DNA of 64,000 nt from JAPORK01 sp026710285 (GTDB lineage Bacteria; Pseudomonadota; Gammaproteobacteria; Pseudomonadales; Endozoicomonadaceae). The stretch's first letter is position 1. Every line of letters begins with the position of its first letter. Both the position numbers and the translations under genes were made by a program. Shown in pieces: positions 46,960 to 55,450 of the stretch. The DNA is taken from positions 4,340,001-4,404,000 of the forward strand of contig OZ241746.1 of the NCBI GenBank assembly GCA_965201045.1, in the 5' to 3' direction. The notes beneath the pieces were generated by a model, which saw only the letters and a list, made by a program, of their open reading frames with translations, was not told the origin of the DNA and did no database searches.

Positions 46960-48816
46960 TTATATCGCTGCTATTTCTTCTGTTCTGGATTTGGGCATAT
47001 TCTCGCAGCATATGGCTTCAATTTTTTCAAGATATCCATCATATTCATTAGATTGATATTGTGCATAATTGAGATTTTTAAACAAACTGGTCAGTTTCAT
47101 AAAAAAATTCTTGGCAACTTCTTTGTCTTCAAATATATACTGCTGGCGAATAATTTGTATCAACTTTTGTATCGTCTCTTGTTGACGGATAAATAGGCAA
47201 GCAGCATCTATATCATCAAAAGCATCTTGTTGTAAGTAGACCATATCAAAAAAGAGTGCTTTTTGATAGGTTATAAAATCTTCAAGAGAAATACCTTCTT
47301 CACCGGTAACCTGCATCATCTGATGAATGTCATCGCCTCTGCTAACAAGCGCTTTCAGTTCCTTAATGATATCAACCCATTCGGCAGAGATGTTTTTATC
47401 ATACCAGGGTTTTAATTGCTCCAGATAACGAGACCATGAAATAAGTGGATCAATGGCTGGAAAGAAACGTTTATAAGCACGATCGTAAGAAAGACCTAAA
47501 AAACATTTAACTGTTGCCAGTGTGGATTGTGTTACGGGTTCTTCAAAGTTACCACCGGCGGGTGATACGGAACCCACCATAGTCAGTGAGCCTGTTTTAC
47601 CATCTTCATTACGAATAAAGCCTGAGCGCTCGTATAAACTTTTGATGGAAGAATCAATATAAGCAGGAAAACCTTCTTCTCCGGGAATTTCTTCCATACG
47701 GTTTGAAGTTTCGCGCATGGCCTGCGCCCAGCGAGATGTAGAATCGGCAAGCAGCAATACATTATATCCCATTTGGCAATAGTACTCACCCAACGTCAGT
47801 CCGGTATAAATAGAGGCTTCACGTGCAGCAACCGGCATAGAAGACGTATTACAAATAATAACGGTACGATCTATTAACTTTCCTGCTCCACCGGGGTCTT
47901 TTAATTGTGGAAATTCTTCAATGGTTTCAACCACTTCACCGGCACGTTCTCCACAGGCTACAACCACGACAATATCGATATCTGAATATTTTGAAAGCTG
48001 GTGCTGGAGTACCGTTTTTCCTGCACCAAATGGACCGGGAATACAGGCTGTTCCGCCACGGGCAATGGGAAAAAAAGTATCAACAATACGTTGCTGCGTG
48101 ATCAAAGGTTCACAGGGAAATAACCGTTTTGTCTCTCCATTTTTTGAATTTAGCAAGGTTTGAGCGATGGAACGGCGTACTGACCAGTTTTGTATCATCG
48201 TCAGTTTTTTTAACTGTCCCTGTTCATCACGCACTTCAGCAATTTCTGCATCAACGGTAAAATGACCCTCGTGGATATTTTCTATGGTGACATAACCCTG
48301 CTGATCAAAAGGTATCATAATCTGATGAATAAATTTACCTTCTTCTACATGACCAAAAGCCTGACCTGCACGTAATTTATCTCCAATACGAACCGCAGGA
48401 AAAAAAGACCACTCTTTTTGACGATTAAGTGCATGTTCTTTAATGCCACGTTGCAAAAAGAGACCATGTTTTTTTGCAATATTTTCCAGTGGATTCTGTA
48501 AACCGTCGTAGATCTGACTAAGAATGCCCGGTCCAAGTTCCACAGAAAGTAAATGACCTGTTTGATATACGTTGTCGCCTACAGCAATACCCCGAGTATC
48601 TTCAAATACCTGAATATCTGCCGTATTTTCCTGTATACGCAATACCTCTGCCATGAGTTGTTCAGCAATTTTTTCATTTTGTTTGCGGGATGGAACAACA
48701 TAGACAACTTCATTTTTCATAAAGTGATGTTGTTTGTTTAAAATTTCTATCGTTAATACATCACCATTTACACCAACAACTTTAGCTGTTGCCTGCATTT
48801 GTAAATCTGTATTCAT
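46960..48816 (-). CDS. V-type ATPase catalytic subunit A
   Basis: 618 residues, typical for V/A-type subunit A. It has the Walker A motif GPFGAGKTVLQHQLSKY near residue 258, CGERAGEVVETIEEFPQL, SMPVAAREASIYTGLTLGEYYCQMGYNVLLLADSTSRWAQAMRE and GGNFEEPVTQST. The long non-homologous insert (about 120-210) that distinguishes subunit A from B is present. It hydrolyses or makes ATP in the V1 head. It is the last gene of the operon B-D-I-K-E-2764-A, 79 bases after the DUF2764-like gene, whereas A usually precedes B. Confidence 0.95.
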   Translation of the reverse strand: MNTDLQMQATAKVVGVNGDVLTIEILNKQHHFMKNEVVYVVPSRKQNEKIAEQLMAEVLRIQENTADIQVFEDTRGIAVGDNVYQTGHLLSVELGPGILSQIYDGLQNPLENIAKKHGLFLQRGIKEHALNRQKEWSFFPAVRIGDKLRAGQAFGHVEEGKFIHQIMIPFDQQGYVTIENIHEGHFTVDAEIAEVRDEQGQLKKLTMIQNWSVRRSIAQTLLNSKNGETKRLFPCEPLITQQRIVDTFFPIARGGTACIPGPFGAGKTVLQHQLSKYSDIDIVVVVACGERAGEVVETIEEFPQLKDPGGAGKLIDRTVIICNTSSMPVAAREASIYTGLTLGEYYCQMGYNVLLLADSTSRWAQAMRETSNRMEEIPGEEGFPAYIDSSIKSLYERSGFIRNEDGKTGSLTMVGSVSPAGGNFEEPVTQSTLATVKCFLGLSYDRAYKRFFPAIDPLISWSRYLEQLKPWYDKNISAEWVDIIKELKALVSRGDDIHQMMQVTGEEGISLEDFITYQKALFFDMVYLQQDAFDDIDAACLFIRQQETIQKLIQIIRQQYIFEDKEVAKNFFMKLTSLFKNLNYAQYQSNEYDGYLEKIEAICCENMPKSRTEEIAAI

Positions 48817-48894
48817 ACACTTAAATTTCCTGGGTAGATATGAATTAAAATTATCTATAATCTGAGTGTATTTCAGATTAATTTATTATTCTAT

Positions 48895-49578
48895 TCATTG
48901 TTTTATAAACGATAAACTGGTATCAAAATCTTTAAGCTCTTTGTTTACTAATTCATTAAAACGTGTAGCTGCCTCTGCTTTATTCTGAGAGACAAAATTA
49001 TGAATCAGATTCCAGCGCACTAAATAAACGACAACAGATTCAAAGTCAAAATGATGCCGCATCGACAGTTTACTTGCATGTTTCCACATACTCTGTAATA
49101 TAATTTTTTCTACCTTGAGTGTTTCATTATTACTCATAGCTTCAGTTATTTGACTGATTTCAGGAAAAGTATTGTGTAATCCAAGAGAAGGTGAACCCCA
49201 GTTATTCTGCATATAACCACAATAAGTTCCATAGCTCCAGCAGGGTTTAGTAGGCATCGGTGCTCCTGCAAGTTTTAACCTAACAGCCATAATTAATGTA
49301 CGACGATTTAATTCATAAATAACAAAATCACGCAGAGAATCACTCTGTATTGCTGCAACGGTTTCATTGGCAAGACGAATTAATTGCTGCTCCTCTGTAT
49401 TGTCAGGATATTCCCAGAATAAGAGCAATTCAATTTGAGTTAATATTTTTCGGTCATCCTCTGATAACATTGAAAGACGTTTATTCAGTTGATAACGGGA
49501 TATCGGTGTTCTTCTGCTGCCAAAAAGTGATTTCATATAAGGTAGTGAAGTCAGCAAAGTATAGTAATCACTTGTCAT
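48895..49578 (-). CDS. DUF2764-like protein, V-ATPase subunit C-like
   Basis: 227 residues. The start DYYTLLTSLPYMKSLFG resembles DUF2764 proteins encoded in V-ATPase operons of chlamydiae and spirochaetes (recalled, not searched). The rest is mostly helical with AGAPMPTKPCWSYGTYCGY and LGLHNTFPEISQITEAM. Its place between subunit E and subunit A matches the chlamydial order. It is thought to take the role of stalk subunit C. The link to subunit C is an inference. Confidence 0.7.
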   Translation of the reverse strand: MTSDYYTLLTSLPYMKSLFGSRRTPISRYQLNKRLSMLSEDDRKILTQIELLLFWEYPDNTEEQQLIRLANETVAAIQSDSLRDFVIYELNRRTLIMAVRLKLAGAPMPTKPCWSYGTYCGYMQNNWGSPSLGLHNTFPEISQITEAMSNNETLKVEKIILQSMWKHASKLSMRHHFDFESVVVYLVRWNLIHNFVSQNKAEAATRFNELVNKELKDFDTSLSFIKQ

Positions 49579-49621
49579 ATATAAATCCTGGCATAAAAAA
49601 AATTTTAACTGATGAAATCAT

Positions 49622-50296
49622 TTAATGCACGATACCTTCAAGCAAAGCTCTGAAACGTGGCTGTAAATATTTCAGAAGCATTTCACTAACGGTATTTTCA
49701 TCCAGTGTAATCTGAATATCTTTATCTTTTAAACAAAATTTTATTCCGGTTTTTTGCTGTTTATTAACCACAACGGTAATACCTTCTTTTAATAAATCAT
49801 AAGCCTGTCCGGCAACAAATCCGGTTAAGCTGTCGTTTTTTAATTGTTCAGGATGGGAGCGTAATAACTCTATATCTATAGCATCTTCGGGTAGTATTAC
49901 CTGGATATTTTTTTCTGTGGAAAGACCAGAACGTCCTGCAATTTCAAGAATTATTTTTTGTAGCAGTGTATCATCTTTCATCTGACAAGTTATAATGTCG
50001 TGCATTTTTTCTGCAAACTGCTCAATTAAATAACTTTGCACTTCTAAAATTGTGTTACGTGCTGCCATATCTAATGACTCTTTGCCGGCATTTTTAACAA
50101 AATCAGCTTCTTTTTTTGCTTTGGTAAGTAGCGTATTTGCCTCTTCTGTCGCCTGACTGATTATCTTTTCAGCCTCTAGTTTAGCTTTTGTTACGATTTC
50201 ATCTGCCTCTGTTTTACCCTGTTTAACGCCTTCTTGCTGTAATTTTTTTAACAGTTCATCAACACCAACAGAAACATTTTGTACAGACTGGTTCAT
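49622..50296 (-). CDS. V-type ATPase subunit E (peripheral stalk)
   Basis: 224 residues from the ATG at 50296, which has AGAGGG upstream; an in-frame TTG at 50317 would overlap the proteolipid gene. A long N-terminal coiled coil (about 15-90, rich in Lys/Glu/Ala: KTEADEIVTKAKLEAEKIIS) is followed by a globular C-terminal half (GFVAGQAYDLLKEGITVVVN). This is the layout of V/A-ATPase subunit E. It is the stator linking V1 and V0. It lies between subunit K and the DUF2764-like gene. Confidence 0.85.
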   Translation of the reverse strand: MNQSVQNVSVGVDELLKKLQQEGVKQGKTEADEIVTKAKLEAEKIISQATEEANTLLTKAKKEADFVKNAGKESLDMAARNTILEVQSYLIEQFAEKMHDIITCQMKDDTLLQKIILEIAGRSGLSTEKNIQVILPEDAIDIELLRSHPEQLKNDSLTGFVAGQAYDLLKEGITVVVNKQQKTGIKFCLKDKDIQITLDENTVSEMLLKYLQPRFRALLEGIVH

Positions 50297-50313
50297 TCTT
50301 TTTACACCCTCTC

Positions 50314-50781
50314 TCAACCTAGTTTAGGAATTAGCTCTGCTAAAACCAGGGCAAAAACAAAAACAAAGACAGAGAATCCTTCTACAATAGCTGCGGGTGC
50401 AATGCTGAGTCCATAAATTTCTGGTTTATTTTTTGCAGCATTAATAGCAGCTGCAACAGCACGCCCCTGACATAAAGAGGTTAACATTAATCCAATACCT
50501 GCAAACAACCCAATACCGAAAAAAGCAGGGGCAATATCAACGGTCATACCTGTTTTCCCCATATGTTTCATAAAAACAAACATGATAACAATGCCAAGAA
50601 TTCCTTGTGTTGATGGTAAAGCACTTAAACCAATGTATTTTCCATAACCACTTTCTACATCTAACATTGCACCACATGCAGCCTGACCTGTGAGTGATAC
50701 GCCATATCCACTACCAGCGCAGCCCAGAGCCATAGGCGAAAAAACTCCAACCCAGCCCATCATAATAATAAATTCATTCAT
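50314..50781 (-). CDS. V-type ATPase proteolipid subunit K
   Basis: 155 residues with four membrane helices, i.e. a duplicated hairpin as in NtpK. The ion-binding glutamate is E134 (AIVEGFSVFV). Residues matching the Na+ ligands of Enterococcus hirae NtpK (L61, T64, Q65, Q110, E139) are visible: L55, T58, Q59 (LPSTQG), Q105 and E134, with the same 29-residue spacing between the last two. The NtpK tyrosine 68 is leucine here. The first hairpin lacks its own acidic residue, as in V-type rings. It abuts subunit I with no gap. Confidence 0.9.
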   Translation of the reverse strand: MNEFIIMMGWVGVFSPMALGCAGSGYGVSLTGQAACGAMLDVESGYGKYIGLSALPSTQGILGIVIMFVFMKHMGKTGMTVDIAPAFFGIGLFAGIGLMLTSLCQGRAVAAAINAAKNKPEIYGLSIAPAAIVEGFSVFVFVFALVLAELIPKLG

Positions 50782-52584
50782 TCAGTTAGATTCCTCCAGT
50801 TTTTTAAAGGGTTTAAAAGGATAGCCTTCATCAGACAATGCCCACTTAAAAAATTCAATAACATTCAGACGAATGCCATGCACAAATGCAGCCATCAGTG
50901 ATAAAATTAAATTGAGTCCATGTCCAAAGAATAAGATTAACAAACAGAAAATAATGCCCATATTGGGAAAAGACTGAAACACTTCTTTTGCCATCTCATT
51001 AAATGTATTTGCCAGTGATGCACCTGCAAGTCCCAATGCAAACAGTCGCATATAACTGAGAATATCACCGAAAGCACCAGTAATATGCCAGAGTGCTCCA
51101 ACACCCTCAAGTAGACGTAATAAAATATTTTTTAAATTATTAAAAGGTCTCTTACTTTCAAAGAGCAGGATACACAAAGCACCTATAATCATAATGATCA
51201 TGCTTATCAGACCCGATAAATACTCCCATGGAGGTGAGCCTTCACGAAAAACCAACCATAGTATTACACTACCGGCAATAAGACCAGCCCATCCAATGTA
51301 AGCCAGAGCGTGCAGTGTTTTACGATGATTCCAGGCGACAACTATATTGGCAATGATGATATGAATTGCACCTATAATGATAGAGAGTTTCATCATCTGA
51401 CCATATTTATTCATTTTTATAACATGCAACATACCCCACACACCTTGTTCCTGCTCTACACCAAAATAACTGTCTGCCATTATCCCCCATATGATACCTG
51501 TAACCGACATAGCGTAAAACATGGTACGCATGCGACAACCCGACAAGCTTGTACCCATTTTTTTATGAAAAAGTAGCGTAATTAAGCCAAACAAAATACA
51601 ATACATGGCATCATTCATAATCATGCCAAAAAACAGAGAAAATGAAAAAAACAGTACAGTTCCCGGATCCCATGTACGGTAAGATGGTGTTGTAAAGAAC
51701 AGCATTGTATCTGATCCGCCACCGGTTGTTTTTGAAAATTGAATGAGCGAAGGAGGTGACTCATTCGGCTCAGGATCTTCAATTAAAGCAGCTAACTGAT
51801 GCTGTGTTATTAACTTTTGTACAGACTGCTCATGGTCTGTGGGCATCCATCCTGAGATGAGAAACATTTGTTCAGTGTCAAGTGCCAGATTACAGGCTTC
51901 ATTAAAAGCCCTTTTATCTTCAGCCTGTGCCACTGCCTGTTTAATAACATGAATCCATCTTGTCAAACGCATACGTTCCAGTTGATTTTCATCAAGCATT
52001 AATTCAGTATCTTCTCTCATTTGTTCAAGTTCAGCCAGAGAGTGTTTGCCGATGTGGGTTCTTTTTAAAGGTATTGTTTGTGTATCAGGTTCTGTTGCAG
52101 ATAGTATGACCAGATAGCAAAATTGATGATTTGTACAGACAATTTCGTAGGGATACTGGAGTGTATCTATCACATCAATATCTTTGAGAGGTAGCATGTA
52201 AAACCATAATTTCACAGGGCTTTCTTTTACTAAAGAAATATCAAAATTACCCCATGGACGTACGGCATTAATACGTTGTGTTAATTTGTCACGTTTGTCA
52301 GAGAGTTCACGCATTTGACGCTTATTTTGTAAAATATCATCTACTAGCTCATTGACTGGCTTTGTAGGCTTATATGATATCCGCCTTTTAACCGGGCAAT
52401 TATTAAGGTGAGTCAGTGCTATTTTTGTTGCTTCTGTTCTACTTAATACAGTCTCTGATAGCTGTTCAGTTTTACTCAAAGGAATTAAATGCAGACATCC
52501 GATTCGCTGAAAAGCATCGACAATTGCTTCCTTTTCGTTGGCTAAACCATAAACAGTGATTTTTTTTAGTTGCTTAATACTCAT
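50782..52584 (-). CDS. V-type ATPase subunit I (a-subunit, ion channel)
   Basis: 600 residues. A cytoplasmic N-terminal half (to about residue 290) with helical arms is followed by about seven or eight membrane helices. FFSFSLFFGMIMNDAMYCILFGLITLL and GAFGDILSYMRLFALGLAGASLANTFNEM are hallmark segments of V/A-ATPase subunit I; the Arg in SYMRLFALG is the essential channel arginine. It overlaps subunit D by 4 bases and abuts subunit K, so expression is coupled. Confidence 0.95.
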   Translation of the reverse strand: MSIKQLKKITVYGLANEKEAIVDAFQRIGCLHLIPLSKTEQLSETVLSRTEATKIALTHLNNCPVKRRISYKPTKPVNELVDDILQNKRQMRELSDKRDKLTQRINAVRPWGNFDISLVKESPVKLWFYMLPLKDIDVIDTLQYPYEIVCTNHQFCYLVILSATEPDTQTIPLKRTHIGKHSLAELEQMREDTELMLDENQLERMRLTRWIHVIKQAVAQAEDKRAFNEACNLALDTEQMFLISGWMPTDHEQSVQKLITQHQLAALIEDPEPNESPPSLIQFSKTTGGGSDTMLFFTTPSYRTWDPGTVLFFSFSLFFGMIMNDAMYCILFGLITLLFHKKMGTSLSGCRMRTMFYAMSVTGIIWGIMADSYFGVEQEQGVWGMLHVIKMNKYGQMMKLSIIIGAIHIIIANIVVAWNHRKTLHALAYIGWAGLIAGSVILWLVFREGSPPWEYLSGLISMIIMIIGALCILLFESKRPFNNLKNILLRLLEGVGALWHITGAFGDILSYMRLFALGLAGASLANTFNEMAKEVFQSFPNMGIIFCLLILFFGHGLNLILSLMAAFVHGIRLNVIEFFKWALSDEGYPFKPFKKLEESN

Positions 52585-53180
52585 GATGCTACATCAGTTA
52601 GTTTTTGTTTAGAGATTTTTGCATTAACAACACCGGCTCTGTCCTGATCAGATAAAAATATTTTAATTTTTGTAATATTGTTTTTCGTTTTAGGTATCAA
52701 AATTTTGGAAAACAAATTGACACGCTGTGAAGTAATTTGTGTGGCATAATCAAGTAATGCATGACGTTTTTCAGCAACCATCAGCTGAATACGTAAACGG
52801 ATCATCTGTTCAAGATATTTAACGAGTGAGTCAACCCAGTGTGGTTTAATTAATAAGCTATAAGGCATAGTTTGTATATTAAATGTTTCAATAACAGGAA
52901 CAGCTACACCCACGATATTTTGTTTACTTATTTTACAGTCACTCTTTATCAAATTATCTACATGCACTTTTTGGTTAGCCAGCATAGGTATATTCTCACC
53001 AGCCTCATTTTCAAGTTGTTTAATTTTTTCACGTAGCATGAGAAGATGTTTTTTTTCTTTTTGACGTTCTGCCATGAGCTGTTGACGCTTTAATTCTAAG
53101 GCCGGTAAATAACGGTTATAGGTTTTAAGGCTGCGTTTTTCTTTATTTAAAGCGCTTTTATTTAATGCAACCTGGGTCAT
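52581..53180 (-). CDS. V-type ATPase subunit D (central rotor shaft)
   Basis: 199 residues, predicted mostly helical, with N-terminal LNKEKRSLKTYNRYLPALELKRQQLMAER and a C-terminal helical arm. This matches subunit D of V/A-ATPases, in which LKxKRxxLxxxL-type helices form the rotating shaft. It lies 42 bases after subunit B and overlaps subunit I by 4. Confidence 0.85.
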   Translation of the reverse strand: MTQVALNKSALNKEKRSLKTYNRYLPALELKRQQLMAERQKEKKHLLMLREKIKQLENEAGENIPMLANQKVHVDNLIKSDCKISKQNIVGVAVPVIETFNIQTMPYSLLIKPHWVDSLVKYLEQMIRLRIQLMVAEKRHALLDYATQITSQRVNLFSKILIPKTKNNITKIKIFLSDQDRAGVVNAKISKQKLTDVAS

Positions 53181-53222
53181 AATTTACCTCAACAATTCAC
53201 GTATGCAGTATAGAATATATTC

Positions 53223-54560
53223 TTAGTGTTTTGGCCAAAATTTATCAATTAAGTTTTGTTTTAATAATGTTTCTTCCGGTTCAAAGCATTCTGACATTAT
53301 CTTCCACGCCATATCCAATGCGTTTTCCAGTGACATAACCACATCCAGTTGCATAAAATGTCTAACAAATAGCTTTTCAAATTTCAGCACTTTGTGATCG
53401 TAATTAGAAAGTTCAAAAGCCATCGTGCGTTTTTGTTTTGCACTGACTGCATCTGAATAAAAACGAATCATGACGTTCATAATCTGAGGATGATCTTCAC
53501 GCGTCTGCTTACCGGCAACCAGTTGTTTTAAACGTGATAAAGAACCAAAAGGATCAATCATACCGTCATGCAGATAAAACTGACCTTCTGTTATATATCC
53601 GGTATTATCCGGAACAGGATGGGTTACATCATTACCTGGCATGGTCGTTACTGCCAGTATAGTAACAGAACCTGCTCCTTTATAATCAGCTGCTTTTTCA
53701 TAACGTTTTGCCAGCTGTGAATAAAGGTCTCCCATATAACCTCTGTTGGCAGGAATTTTATCCATTGCCACACCGATCTCTTTCATGGCATCAGCATATG
53801 AAGTCATATCTGTCATCAGAACAAGTACTTTTTTACCTTCTTTAGTTGCAAAATGTTCTGCGACAGAAAGTGCTAAATCAGGTGTAGTTAAACGCTCAAC
53901 GATAGGATCAATAGCTTGATTGGCAAACATGACTGTACGGGAATAAACGCCGGCTTTTTCAAAAGCATCAGTAAAGAAATAATAATCATCAAAAACCAGT
54001 CCCATACCGGCAAAAACAACGACATCTGCTTCTGCCTCTATGGCAATCTGCGCTAATAATTGATTATAAGGTTCGCCGGATACAGAAAAAATAGGAATTT
54101 TTTGTGATTCAACCAGTGTATTAAAAACATCGATCATCGGGATATTAGTTCGTACCATACGCGAAGCCAGTAAACGACGCACAGGGTTTACTGAAGGACC
54201 ATCAATTTCTACTTTTGATTCGTGTTCTAATGAGGGACCGTTATCAACAGGTTTACCAGACCCGTTAAAAACACGCCCAAGAATATTCGATGAATAAATC
54301 GCTTTCATTGGCTGATTCAAAAAGCGAACAGATACACCGGTTGATAAACCTTTACAACCTGAAAATACCTGTAACGATACTTCATTACGGTTTATTTTAA
54401 TAATTTGTGCAAGTGATACAGGTTGATTATCCTGTTCAATAAGTACCAGATCTCCATAAAGTGCATTTGCATCATTTCCATCAATAACAGGAACTTCAAC
54501 ACGAAGAATATCACCAACAATGCTAAGAATATTTGTATAGACTAATAAATCTCGCGACAT
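53223..54560 (-). CDS. V-type ATPase regulatory subunit B
   Basis: 445 residues. It has the F/V-ATPase fold with IFSVSGEPYNQLLAQIA in place of a true Walker A, which is normal for V-type B, then VVFAGMGLVFDDYYFFTDAFE, LVLMTDMTSYADAMKEIGVAMDKIPANRGYMGDLYSQLAKRYEKA and GSVTILAVTTMPGNDVTHPVPDNTGYITEGQ. It forms the alternating non-catalytic subunit of the V1 head. It is the first gene of this operon, so the promoter should lie in 54561-55450. Confidence 0.95.
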   Translation of the reverse strand: MSRDLLVYTNILSIVGDILRVEVPVIDGNDANALYGDLVLIEQDNQPVSLAQIIKINRNEVSLQVFSGCKGLSTGVSVRFLNQPMKAIYSSNILGRVFNGSGKPVDNGPSLEHESKVEIDGPSVNPVRRLLASRMVRTNIPMIDVFNTLVESQKIPIFSVSGEPYNQLLAQIAIEAEADVVVFAGMGLVFDDYYFFTDAFEKAGVYSRTVMFANQAIDPIVERLTTPDLALSVAEHFATKEGKKVLVLMTDMTSYADAMKEIGVAMDKIPANRGYMGDLYSQLAKRYEKAADYKGAGSVTILAVTTMPGNDVTHPVPDNTGYITEGQFYLHDGMIDPFGSLSRLKQLVAGKQTREDHPQIMNVMIRFYSDAVSAKQKRTMAFELSNYDHKVLKFEKLFVRHFMQLDVVMSLENALDMAWKIMSECFEPEETLLKQNLIDKFWPKH

Positions 54561-55450
54561 AAGTTGTGTTTTCCTGTTGTTGATATTGTAGCTTAAATAA
54601 TAAAAGACAGATGTATTGTTGCACTTGATTGTATCCTAACTATATTTTTTAAACGGTCCATTCATTACCAAAAAAGGTAAATAGTGTATTATCATGTGTT
54701 CATTTTTATAGCATTAAAATCATTGATTTCAAGTTTAATGGATACAATTAATTTTAAATATGAATTTTATTGATCAATTTTATTTTTTTATAACTAAGAA
54801 TGATATAAAAATTGTCAGGCAGACATAAAAAATAATCACGCTGTATAACACATCGCTGTGTATACGGAAAAACTACACATGAATTGTCTTTTTAATAAGA
54901 GGCATAACATAAAAAATAATTTCAAGTTTTTTATATTACAACAAAGATAATTTTTGTGATAATCAGATAATATATATTTTATTGTATCTGCTGAAAAGCT
55001 GAAGTTTTAGGTAACATCCACTGTTCTGTTCAGTAGAAAATACTTTTTATAAAAATAGCTTGCATTGCAAACATGGTCAGGTTGAAAAGCCAGTCCTATA
55101 AAAAAAATTTCTTTTCCAAAAAATATGTGCAAGCCGTTCAGGCAGCTTTATTTTATTAATCAGTTGTGTTGTTTATACATTTTTTTAAAGCAAATATCTA
55201 AACAATTAATTTAGCTAAATCGATAGTAACGATATTAACCTTCATAGTGAGCACTTCTCACCAAATAAAATATATTCATTCAACTTCAGGTCGCAGGATC
55301 TGATTTTTATATAAATCTTAATAACTAAGACTTTTTTAAAAACAAATCCAGTGTCATGAAGGTTAATAAGAATGAGTATACTCATTTGGCGTCATTGTAA
55401 CACCATTAGTAATGAGTATCCATCTTTTCGTATGGTTCACTACACACCAA
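54561..55450. other. Non-coding region between the second RHS gene and the V-ATPase operon
   Basis: 890 AT-rich bases with no gene I can support. No immunity-type gene follows the RHS gene here. It presumably holds the V-ATPase operon promoter. No tRNA or clear terminator was seen. Confidence 0.5.

Noticed and set aside
54561..55450. Possible decayed transposase near 55000-55160 (minus strand)
   Set aside because: Translations gave only short scattered pieces with stops in all frames and no recognisable motif block.
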